A stretch of 5,447 nt of DNA from Clostridiales bacterium UBA1774 (GCA_002314635.1 DCGQ01000062.1:24575-30021); one strand, 5' to 3'. Counted from the first letter of the stretch, positions 1-4,735 are shown. The notes: generated by a model from the sequence alone, not told the origin. Numbers and translations are program-made.

Positions 1-189
1 CTCGTGCCCGCACTGCTCCCGCAGCTCACGGACGAAGGCCGAGGCCAGACCGAAGCGGGTATCCGTTTCATTGGCAGCGGCAGACAGAATGGGTAACAGC
101 TCAAAGCGTTCCCGCAGGGCGGCGATCTCGCCCAGCAGCGCATCGAAGGTACAGAAGGAGCCGCACACGGCAAGCCCCAGACGGATCAT
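1..189 (-). CDS. dpaB: Dipicolinate synthase subunit B, N-terminal part (runs off the window)
   Basis: First 63 codons of the flavoprotein-like subunit of dipicolinate synthase (SpoVFB/DpaB). With subunit A it makes dipicolinic acid in the mother cell, which is loaded into the forespore core for heat resistance. Visible signs are the N-terminal beta strand and nucleotide loop LAVCGSFCTFDALL (residues 6-19), matching the GLTGSHCTYEAV region of Bacillus SpoVFB, and TDTRFG (42-47), matching its TNTRFG. The ATG overlaps the dpaA stop as ATGA (186-189), so translation is coupled. A strong AGGAGG (197-202 on the complement) sits 7 nt upstream and fixes the start. The remaining two thirds of the protein lie outside the window, so integrity cannot be judged. 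The family assignment is firm from sequence plus position next to dpaA. Confidence 0.92.
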   Translation of the reverse strand, partial: MIRLGLAVCGSFCTFDALLGEIAALRERFELLPILSAAANETDTRFGLASAFVRELREQCGHE

Positions 190-884
190 AGAAGTCCCTC
201 CTCCCGGAATATGGTCAGGATGGCTTCATGGAGAATCTGCGCTCCGCGATGGGGCGCACAGCGTCCGGGCAGACCGGCTGCACGGATGATCCCGGGCAGC
301 TCCGGAAAGCCGCCGGGGGCGGAGGCCAGTTCGATACAGACACCCTTCGGCACGGTGTCCAGTACCGGGGCGGGGATGGTGTTAAAAACGAAGTCGAAAG
401 GTTCCTCCGGCGGTCGGGACAGCGCCCGGAGTCCCCGACAGCGGGCAAGAGCGAGGCTTTCCTCCCGACGGGCGTACACCGTCACCTCAGCACCCAGCAC
501 CGGGAGCCGGCGGCACAGCGCCTGCCCGATGCGTCCGTAACCCAGCACCAGCACCCGGGAATCCCACAGCGTATCCTCCGACTGTTCCGAGGCCAGTACC
601 AGCGCGGCCTCCGCCGTGACCTCCGCGTTCCGCAGCTGCACCGACTCCCGGCAGTAGTAATCCCGCAGCCGCAGCTCCGGGCGGTCACACACCGGCAGTC
701 CTGCCAGCACCAGTGCACCTGCAGGCAGCTCCGCCAGCACAGGATGTGCGCCGGTGGGTAGGGGGAACAGATAGGCGTCCACCGACATACCGGACTGATA
801 GGGCAGCACCGAATAGCCGTCCTGCTGCAGCAGCTCACCCAGAATCGTTTGCCGCCGGTCTCCCGGCAACAGCGCAATCTCCAT
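186..884 (-). CDS. dpaA: Dipicolinate synthase subunit A
   Basis: NAD(P)-dependent subunit of dipicolinate synthase (SpoVFA/DpaA). The synthase turns the lysine-pathway intermediate 4-hydroxytetrahydrodipicolinate, or its product, into dipicolinic acid late in sporulation. From the chosen ATG it is 232 aa. It has the N-terminal GDRR (8-11), NAEVTAEAAL (86-95), a Rossmann loop GYGRIG (115-120), NTIPAPVL (168-175), ELASAPGG (185-192) and GLPGRCAP (204-211), all hallmarks of the family. The start at 884 is preferred because GAGGTGAT lies 4 nt before it. An ATG at 890 and a GTG at 935 are also in frame, but the ATG has the Shine-Dalgarno abutting it and the GTG lacks family similarity after it. 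Bacillus SpoVFA is about 297 aa. Here the Rossmann loop comes about 40 residues earlier, so the N-terminal domain is compact. It overlaps dpaB by 4 nt and begins 66 nt after the macrodomain gene. Confidence 0.95.
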   Translation of the reverse strand: MEIALLPGDRRQTILGELLQQDGYSVLPYQSGMSVDAYLFPLPTGAHPVLAELPAGALVLAGLPVCDRPELRLRDYYCRESVQLRNAEVTAEAALVLASEQSEDTLWDSRVLVLGYGRIGQALCRRLPVLGAEVTVYARREESLALARCRGLRALSRPPEEPFDFVFNTIPAPVLDTVPKGVCIELASAPGGFPELPGIIRAAGLPGRCAPHRGAQILHEAILTIFREEGLL

Positions 885-900
885 GGTCATCACCTCGGGA

Positions 901-928
901 TATGCTATGCGCTCAGCGCGGGAGAGGT
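901..928 (-). promoter_or_regulatory. Possible sigma-K-type promoter of dpaAB
   Basis: Read leftward, the gap between the macrodomain gene and dpaA contains CATAGCATA (901-909). This fits the sigma-K -10 consensus CATAnnnTA, and an AC dinucleotide lies 17 bp upstream. The Bacillus spoVF operon is sigma-K dependent, so the match is biologically sensible. The weak point is spacing: transcription would begin near 894, inside the GAGGTG ribosome binding site (891-896). That would give a nearly leaderless message for dpaA. It may be a chance match, with dpaA read from the upstream operon promoter instead. Confidence 0.3.
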
Positions 929-950
929 GAAGCACCGATTCGGAGGCGCA

Positions 951-1727
951 TTAACAGTCTGCCAGAATCTGCCGGTAGAGGGCATCGTCCTTTTCGGAAA
1001 AGACGTTGAAGATCACATCCATATCCGGATGGCGGCTCTGCCAGCCGCTGACGGTTTCCACCGCGATTTGAGCGGCACGGGGAGCGGGGAAGCGAAAAAC
1101 GCCGGTGGAAATGCAGCAGAAAGCCACGCTTTCCGCTCCGGCAGATTCCGCAGTCTCCAGACAGCGCAGATAGCAGCTTTTCAGCATCCCTTCATGCCAC
1201 GGGGTCAGCGCCCCGGAGACGATGGGGCCGACGGTGTGAAGAACAAAGCGGCTGGGCAGATTGTAGGCCGGGGTACATTTGCACTGTCCGGTAGGCTCCG
1301 GGTGTCCCTGCGCTTCCATCAGCTCACCGCAGCGCTGACGCAGCTGCACACCGGCATAGGTGTGAATGCAGTTGTCGATGCAGGCGTGACAGGGGCGGTA
1401 ACAGCCGGTCATGCCCTCGTTGGCGGCGTTGACGATGGCGTCACAGCGCAGGAGCGTGATGTCACCCCGCCACAGGTACAGGCGGGGACGGATGGGCGTC
1501 AGCTCCCGGTAATCCGTCACGCCCCGCTCACGCAGGCGCAGCTGCAGATAAGCGTCCTGCATTTCCAGAAATTCCGGGTCGGCAGGGCCAGGCTCCCGCA
1601 CATTCATCAGGCTGCGAAGCAGCTGCCGCTGTTCCTCCGGCTGAGCGGGAATCTCCATGTCCGCATAGCGTGGCTGCTCGGCCAGCAGGCAGCGGATCAG
1701 CCGGAGCAGCAGTTCATTTTGTTTCAT
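951..1727 (-). CDS. Zinc-type macrodomain protein, probable protein-ADP-ribose hydrolase
   Basis: 258-residue cytoplasmic protein with an N-terminal helical extension (about 1-80) and a macrodomain (about 82-258). Motifs seen are YLWRGDIT (84-91), IVNAANEGMTG (98-108), the Cys/His cluster CYRPCHACIDNCIH (109-122), the strand LHTVGP (163-168) and the ribose/phosphate loop CCISTGVFRFP (204-214). The Cys/His insert after NAAN marks the zinc-dependent macrodomain subfamily, whose studied members in Staphylococcus and Streptococcus remove ADP-ribose placed by a SirTM sirtuin on a lipoylated GcvH-like carrier. No sirtuin or GcvH-like gene is visible here, so the substrate is unknown. The start has AAGGA 7 nt upstream (1735-1739). 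It follows the small upstream gene by 15 nt and precedes dpaA, so it is probably cotranscribed with both. Confidence 0.9.
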   Translation of the reverse strand: MKQNELLLRLIRCLLAEQPRYADMEIPAQPEEQRQLLRSLMNVREPGPADPEFLEMQDAYLQLRLRERGVTDYRELTPIRPRLYLWRGDITLLRCDAIVNAANEGMTGCYRPCHACIDNCIHTYAGVQLRQRCGELMEAQGHPEPTGQCKCTPAYNLPSRFVLHTVGPIVSGALTPWHEGMLKSCYLRCLETAESAGAESVAFCCISTGVFRFPAPRAAQIAVETVSGWQSRHPDMDVIFNVFSEKDDALYRQILADC

Positions 1728-1742
1728 ATCCGAATCCTTCTT

Positions 1743-1937
1743 TCAGGCAGTTTGATATAAAAAAGACACGGACAGCGGTTCCGATTCCCACCTCCGTGCC
1801 TTTCTTCGATTGTAAGCTCTGGGATTTTCCGGCATCCGGGTCACGGGATTCAACCCGCCCCAGCTTCCGCGCTTTTTCGCATCCAGCTTCCGTTTCTCCT
1901 TCTTGGAGAGCTTTTCATAGGGGATAAACTTTTCCAT
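1743..1937 (-). CDS. Small basic conserved-looking protein, 64 aa, function unknown
   Basis: First gene of the leftward operon. The 64-residue product starts MEKFIPYEKLSKKEKRKLDA and is very rich in Lys/Arg. It has a central GSWGGLNPVTRMPENPRAY segment (about 24-42) and an RRKARRW run (44-50). It resembles small unnamed proteins I recall from Clostridia beginning MEKFIPYEKLSKKEQ, none with a known function that I can name. No signal peptide, membrane segment or metal-binding cluster is visible. Its charge could suit RNA or ribosome contact, but that is inference. The start at 1937 is chosen because AAAGGA (1944-1949) lies 6 nt upstream and a strong promoter lies just beyond. The open frame continues further upstream without an initiation signal, and that extension would run antisense through the regulator gene. 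Confidence 0.8.
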   Translation of the reverse strand: MEKFIPYEKLSKKEKRKLDAKKRGSWGGLNPVTRMPENPRAYNRRKARRWESEPLSVSFLYQTA

Positions 1938-1960
1938 TTGCAGTCCTTTCTCCGGTAAGC

Positions 1961-1978
1961 GCCGGGCGGATTCCCGGC
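1961..1978 (-). other. Hairpin at the 5' end of the leftward operon transcript
   Basis: GCCGGG and CCCGGC (6 bp) flank a 6-base loop. With a predicted start near 1979, this hairpin would sit at the extreme 5' end of the mRNA, upstream of the AAAGGA ribosome binding site. Such a 5'-terminal stem could stabilise the message. There is no T run, so it is not a terminator. Confidence 0.35.
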
Positions 1979-1985
1979 TGGCAAC

Positions 1986-2014
1986 AGCATATCGGATTTT
2001 TGCGCCGCTGTCAA
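1986..2014 (-). promoter_or_regulatory. Strong sigma-A-type promoter for the leftward operon
   Basis: On the minus strand TTGACA (2009-2014) and TATGCT (1986-1991) are separated by exactly 17 bp. That is a perfect -35 and a 4/6 -10. The predicted start is near 1979, which leaves a leader of about 42 nt before the 64-aa gene. It faces away from the regulator's promoter, whose -35 starts at 2041, leaving only 26 bp between the two -35 boxes. Confidence 0.72.
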
Positions 2015-2040
2015 GATTGCTTTTTCCCGAAGCTGTATGC

Positions 2041-2069
2041 TTGCAACCCCGGAGAAAGTATGCTAAACT
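2041..2069 (+). promoter_or_regulatory. Promoter of the response regulator gene (extended -10)
   Basis: TTGCAA (2041-2046), a 17-bp spacer and TAAACT (2064-2069), with TGC just before the -10 giving an extended -10. The predicted start is near 2076. It is divergent from the leftward operon promoter. It lacks the GTCCTACATAC repeats found downstream of the regulator, so there is no visible sign of autoregulation through that site. Confidence 0.55.
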
Positions 2070-2096
2070 GCCAAAAACACGGGAAAGAGGCAAAGC

Positions 2097-2153
2097 ATGG
2101 AAATTCGGAATGTGCTGCCGCTGCGGATCGGGAAAAAACGGTCGGAGGGATGA
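2097..2153 (+). CDS. Possible 18-codon leader peptide upstream of the regulator
   Basis: The reading frame MEIRNVLPLRIGKKRSEG has an ATG 6 nt after a purine-rich GAAAGAGG (2083-2090) and lies just downstream of the predicted transcription start. Its last codons and stop overlap and adjoin the regulator's GGAGGGA ribosome binding site (2144-2150). Ribosomes translating it would therefore cover that site and could couple or tune regulator expression. No run of a single amino acid points to classical attenuation. It could equally be a chance short frame. Confidence 0.35.
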   Translation: MEIRNVLPLRIGKKRSEG

Positions 2154-2156
2154 ACG

Positions 2157-2939
2157 ATGCAGATGATTGCGGTGGAGGATGATCAACTGGCGCTGCTGGA
2201 GCTGCAGAATGCCATTCACCGGGCAAGTCCGGCGGACGCACTGGCCGTCTTTTCCGATGCAGCGGATGCACTGTCTTTCGCCGGAAAGAACCGGGTGGAT
2301 ACGGCTTTTCTGGACATCCATCTGGGGGAGATGAGCGGGATTCATCTGGCGAGAGAATTGAAACGGCGCAACCCCCGGGTGAATGTGGTTTTCGTCACCG
2401 CTCATGAGAACTACTGGCAGGACGCGATCAATCTGCATTGCAGCGGGTATATCCTGAAACCGGTCACGGACCGGAAGATTCGGGACGCTTTGGATAATCT
2501 GCTTTATCCGGAACACCCGCAGGTACGTTTTTATGCAAAAACATTCGGTAATTTTGACCTTTTGGTGGATGGAAGGCCGGTGGCCTTTCAGCGTGACCGG
2601 GCAAAGGAACTGCTGGCCTGTCTGGTTGACCGGTGCGGTGCCTCGGTCAGCAAACGGGAGCTGGCGGCGCAGCTGTTTGAAGATACCTGTTACAGCCGGA
2701 AACAACAGCAGTATTTTACAAAAATTTACGGATTCCTGATAAAGTCGCTGCAGGCCGTAGATGCGGAATGTCTGATTATCAAGCAGCCAAATTCCTATGC
2801 AGTGGATAATCAGCTTTTGCGCTGCGATGCATGGGATTACCTGAAAGGCGAACCGGAAGCGGAAAATGCATTCCGGGGCGAATATATGAATCAGTATTCC
2901 TGGGCAGAAACGGAACTTTATCGGTTTCAACGTGGATAA
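2157..2939 (+). CDS. Orphan response regulator with SARP-type winged-helix DNA-binding domain
   Basis: 260-aa two-domain transcription regulator. The receiver domain (about 3-118) has the acidic pair D8/D9, phospho-acceptor D53 in FLDIHLGEMSG, switch T81 and K101-P102, so phosphorylation looks intact. After a short linker comes a winged-helix domain (about 124-218) beginning VRFYAKTFGNFDLLVDGRPV, followed by helices with RAKELLACLVDR and SKRELAAQLFED, as in SARP/AfsR-type regulators. The tail (about 223-260, with AFRGEYMNQYSWAE) looks like the beginning of a BTAD domain cut short, a layout known in clostridial members. GGAGGGA (2144-2150), 6 nt before the ATG, fixes the start; a second ATG two codons on is less well spaced. 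No histidine kinase is adjacent. A SARP-like operator lies directly behind the gene, so the downstream promoter is its likely target. Confidence 0.9.
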   Translation: MQMIAVEDDQLALLELQNAIHRASPADALAVFSDAADALSFAGKNRVDTAFLDIHLGEMSGIHLARELKRRNPRVNVVFVTAHENYWQDAINLHCSGYILKPVTDRKIRDALDNLLYPEHPQVRFYAKTFGNFDLLVDGRPVAFQRDRAKELLACLVDRCGASVSKRELAAQLFEDTCYSRKQQQYFTKIYGFLIKSLQAVDAECLIIKQPNSYAVDNQLLRCDAWDYLKGEPEAENAFRGEYMNQYSWAETELYRFQRG

Positions 2940-2940
2940 A

Positions 2941-2962
2941 GTCCTACATACGTCCTACATAC
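2941..2962 (+). repeat. Exact 11-bp tandem direct repeat, candidate regulator operator
   Basis: GTCCTACATAC occurs twice in perfect tandem (2941-2951 and 2952-2962). The 11-bp period puts both copies on the same face of the helix. SARP-family regulators bind heptamer direct repeats at 11-bp intervals, the last ending about 8 bp from the -10. Taking TCCTACA as the heptamer (2942-2948, 2953-2959), the gap to the -10 at 2968 is 8 bp. The site starts 2 bp after the stop codon of the SARP-type regulator. Confidence 0.6.
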
Positions 2963-2973
2963 CGTGCTATACT
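2942..2973 (+). promoter_or_regulatory. Activator-dependent-looking promoter (extended -10, no -35)
   Basis: TATACT (2968-2973) with TGC in front forms an extended -10. The position of the -35 at 17-bp spacing (2945-2950, TACATA) matches the consensus poorly and is occupied by the tandem repeats. That is the expected form of a promoter needing an activator bound over its -35. The predicted start is near 2980, leading into a structured leader and then the phosphatidyltransferase gene. Confidence 0.55.
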
Positions 2974-2979
2974 CTCACC

Positions 2980-3103
2980 AATTCAGATACATAACAGACC
3001 CTTACGGGTCGATTTGCAACCGGCGTTGGCAAGAAGCGCGGAATGCGCTTTCCTGCACGCAGACCGCAAGCTGCGATGCAGATGCCAGAACGGTTGGTTT
3101 TTT
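2980..3103 (+). ncRNA. Structured RNA: three-way junction ending in six T residues
   Basis: No convincing gene occupies this stretch, and the RNA pairs extensively. A first hairpin is GACCC-TTAC-GGGTC (2997-3010). A closing stem pairs 3017-3022 with 3091-3096 (CAACCG/CGGTTG) and 3027-3031 with 3083-3087 (TGGCA/TGCCA), with a small internal loop between them. Inside lie a 6-bp hairpin, AAGCGC/GCGCTT (3034-3050), and a 10-bp hairpin with one bulged A (3053-3081, loop 3063-3070). The closing stem is followed by G and TTTTTT (3098-3103). This could be an sRNA of about 124 nt ending at the T run, or a regulatory leader of the next gene. It matches no riboswitch or housekeeping RNA motif I know; 4.5S, RNase P, T-box and c-di-GMP signatures were looked for and not seen. 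The pairing was found by eye only. Confidence 0.5.
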
Positions 3104-3148
3104 GCAGCCCAGCGCTGCATTCCGGGGCACGGCCGTTGGTCGTGCCCT
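3103..3148 (+). other. Two further hairpins in the leader before the phosphatidyltransferase
   Basis: TGCAGC/GCTGCA (6 bp, 3103-3119) is followed by a long stem, GGGCACGGCC against GGTCGTGCCC with a GTT loop (3125-3147, 10 bp including one G-T pair). The second stem ends 11 nt before the GGAG ribosome binding site (3159-3162) and has no T run. It may act as a boundary or stabilising element rather than a terminator. Confidence 0.45.
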
Positions 3149-3166
3149 GCTATTATTCGGAGAGAA

Positions 3167-3664
3167 ATGAAGCATACAAAACGATTTCTGCCCAATGCGC
3201 TTTCCCTTCTGCGTCTGCTGGGCAGTCTGATGCTGCTTTGCGCGGAACGAGGCTTTCTCCCGTTGTACGGATTGCTGGGGCTTACGGATGTGCTGGATGG
3301 GTATCTGGCCCGCCGCTGGCATACGGAGAGCCGCAGCGGTGCAGCGCTGGATTCGGTGGCGGATCTGCTGTTTCTGGCGGTGTGTCTGTATCGGCTGCTG
3401 CCGGGACCTGTGCTGCCGCGCTGGTTGTGGGTGCTGGCTGCTGCGGCGGCCCTGCTGCAGGGCAGCGCATTTGTGTTGCTGCGCGGATGCCCAGAGCGCC
3501 GCCATTCCCGGCTGAACCGGCTGACCGGCCTGTGTCTGTTTGCCGCCGGATTCTTCGCCGGAAGCCGGGTTTTTCCGGTGTGGGCGGCGGTGTGCAGTCT
3601 GCTGGCCATCCTTGCGGGAGGACAGCTGCTGCGGCAATATAAAAAAACTGCAAATACCCGGTGA
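3167..3664 (+). CDS. CDP-alcohol phosphatidyltransferase family membrane protein
   Basis: 165-aa integral membrane enzyme of the family that joins a CDP-activated lipid to an alcohol (PgsA, cardiolipin and phosphatidylinositol-type synthases). The full signature D-x2-DG-x2-AR-x8-G-x3-D-x3-D is present, with D41, D44, G45, A48, R49, G58, D62 and D66; the aspartates hold the divalent metals. PNALSLLRLLGSLML (9-23) is the usual first helix, and hydrophobic stretches at about 67-79, 84-106, 119-133 and 137-151 give the remaining membrane segments. It is shorter than PgsA (about 180-200 aa), and the alcohol acceptor cannot be told from sequence. The start at 3167 has GGAGA just upstream; the open frame extends further left, but that part has no family similarity and lies in the structured leader. 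It is probably driven by the repeat-containing promoter at 2942-2973. Confidence 0.9.
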   Translation: MKHTKRFLPNALSLLRLLGSLMLLCAERGFLPLYGLLGLTDVLDGYLARRWHTESRSGAALDSVADLLFLAVCLYRLLPGPVLPRWLWVLAAAAALLQGSAFVLLRGCPERRHSRLNRLTGLCLFAAGFFAGSRVFPVWAAVCSLLAILAGGQLLRQYKKTANTR

Positions 3665-3689
3665 AATTGCGGCGGAAATGATGTATAAT
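3661..3689 (+). promoter_or_regulatory. Promoter of the UroD-family gene
   Basis: A perfect -10 TATAAT (3684-3689) lies 17 bp after GTGAAA (3661-3666), a 4/6 match to TTGACA that overlaps the phosphatidyltransferase stop codon. The predicted start is near 3696, giving a leader of about 37 nt before a strong AAGGAGG (3718-3724). There is no terminator between the two genes, so some read-through from upstream is also possible. Confidence 0.55.
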
Positions 3690-3732
3690 CGAAATCAGAA
3701 AGAAGCCATCATAAATTAAGGAGGAAATCCCG

Positions 3733-4728
3733 ATGCTTACCATTCGTCAGAATTTTGTTGAGACCCTGAAGGGCGGCAAGCCTGACCGTTTTGTGAATCA
3801 GTATGAATACGCCGAGCTGATTCTGGACCCGGTGATGCTGAAATGCACCGGCAACTTTGAGGAAGGCACCACCATCGTCAATGACTGGGGCGTGACCATG
3901 GCCTATCCCAAGGGTGAGCCTGCCTGCTTCCCTGTGCAGGACGATGAACACATCCTGCTCCATGATATTTCCGAGTGGCGCACCAAGCTGAAAGCACCCG
4001 ATCCCCATGCCTATTCCGAGGAACTGTGGGCACCCGTGGTAGCACAGGCCAACGCGGTGGACCGGAAAGAAAAGTTCGTCTCCCCCTGGTTCGTCCACGG
4101 AATTTTCGAGAAGATCCATATGTTCCTGGGCATGGAGGAGGCCATGATCGCCCTCTACACCGAGCCGGAGGAAATGCACGCCCTGATCGACTACCTCACC
4201 GAATGGGAGATCGAGGTGGCCAAGGAAGAACTGAAGCGCTATCAGCCTGACCTGCTGTTCCATCATGACGACTGGGGCAGCCAGCGCAGCCTGTTCATGT
4301 CCCCCGAGATGTTCCATGAGTTCCTGTTCGAGCCTTATAAGAAGATTTACGGCTTCTGGAAGCAGAACGGCATTGAGTATGTGGTGCATCATTCCGACGC
4401 TTACGGTGCGGAGCTGGTTCCCCAGATGATCGAGATGGGCATCAATGTGTTCCAGGGTGCTACCATCGAGAACAACATCCCCGCCATTCTGAAGAAGTAC
4501 AACGGCCAGATCTCCATTCAGGCCGGTCTGGACAACGGCAAGTTCGACAAGGAGAACTGGAGCAAGGAAGCCATCTTCAACCAGCTGGACACCCTGATCG
4601 CCGACTGCGACGGCGGCAAGTTCCTGATTCCCAGCTTCACCATGGGCGGCCCCGGCACCACCTATCCCGGTGCTTATGAGTACGCTTCCGAAGCCATCGA
4701 CCAGCTGAGCAAGAAGTATTTCAAGTAA
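3733..4728 (+). CDS. Uroporphyrinogen decarboxylase (UroD)-family protein, probable methyltransferase-type relative
   Basis: 331-aa cytoplasmic protein with the UroD TIM-barrel pattern. Recognisable parts are the N-terminal MLTIRQNFVETLKGGKPDRF, typical of the UroD-like methyltransferase group, the strand and loop LLFHHDDWGSQ (174-184), the helix MSPEMFHEFLFEPYKKIY, the region HHSDAYGAELVPQMIEMGINVFQG (219-242), QAGLDNGK (263-270) and a C-terminal glycine-rich FTMGGPGTTYPG. In corrinoid-linked relatives such as MtaA, an HxC pair binds zinc at the position of HSD here (220-222); Asp replaces Cys. No other haem-pathway gene is nearby, so HemE function is unlikely and the substrate is unknown. 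AAGGAGG 8 nt upstream fixes the start. Codons are strongly biased to AAG, GAG, ATC, TTC and CTG, more than in the neighbours, which suggests high expression. No corrinoid protein gene is adjacent. Confidence 0.85.
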   Translation: MLTIRQNFVETLKGGKPDRFVNQYEYAELILDPVMLKCTGNFEEGTTIVNDWGVTMAYPKGEPACFPVQDDEHILLHDISEWRTKLKAPDPHAYSEELWAPVVAQANAVDRKEKFVSPWFVHGIFEKIHMFLGMEEAMIALYTEPEEMHALIDYLTEWEIEVAKEELKRYQPDLLFHHDDWGSQRSLFMSPEMFHEFLFEPYKKIYGFWKQNGIEYVVHHSDAYGAELVPQMIEMGINVFQGATIENNIPAILKKYNGQISIQAGLDNGKFDKENWSKEAIFNQLDTLIADCDGGKFLIPSFTMGGPGTTYPGAYEYASEAIDQLSKKYFK

Positions 4729-4735
4729 AACATGA

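Noticed and set aside
885..935. Earlier dpaA starts (GTG at 935, ATG at 890)
   Set aside because: The extra residues match nothing in the family, and the GAGGTGAT ribosome binding site is correctly spaced only for the ATG at 884.
849..1760. Long plus-strand open frame opposite the macrodomain gene
   Set aside because: Antisense to a well-supported macrodomain protein; its translation resembles no family and has no initiation signals.
1764..1800. CACGG/CCGTG inverted pair near the end of the 64-aa gene as a terminator
   Set aside because: The stem is only 5 bp with a loop of about 20 or more bases, lies inside the coding region, and is followed by a closely spaced cotranscribed gene.
1938..2930. 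Minus-strand extension of the 64-aa gene through the regulator region
   Set aside because: It is antisense to a clear response regulator, has no recognisable domain, and would place the strong promoter at 1986-2014 inside the gene.
2941..2962. The two GTCCTACATAC copies as a CRISPR remnant or attachment site
   Set aside because: There are no spacers, no further copies and no integrase or Cas genes; the promoter-linked regulator operator explains the layout better.
3124..3160. Hairpin at 3125-3147 as an intrinsic terminator
   Set aside because: It is followed by TGCTATTATT, not a run of T residues, and lies just before a gene start.
2831..3166. Upstream in-frame extension of the phosphatidyltransferase gene
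   Set aside because: The added 112 codons show no family similarity, overlap the regulator gene and the structured leader, and have no ribosome binding site at their start; GGAGA before 3167 supports the short form.
2983..3637. Minus-strand open frames across the leader and phosphatidyltransferase gene
   Set aside because: Their Arg/Gln/Ser-rich translations are typical shadow frames of a hydrophobic, Leu/Ala-rich plus-strand gene.
3733..4728. HemE (haem biosynthesis uroporphyrinogen decarboxylase)
   Set aside because: The sequence follows the methyltransferase-like branch of the family (HSDAYG region, MLTIRQNF start), and no haem genes are adjacent.
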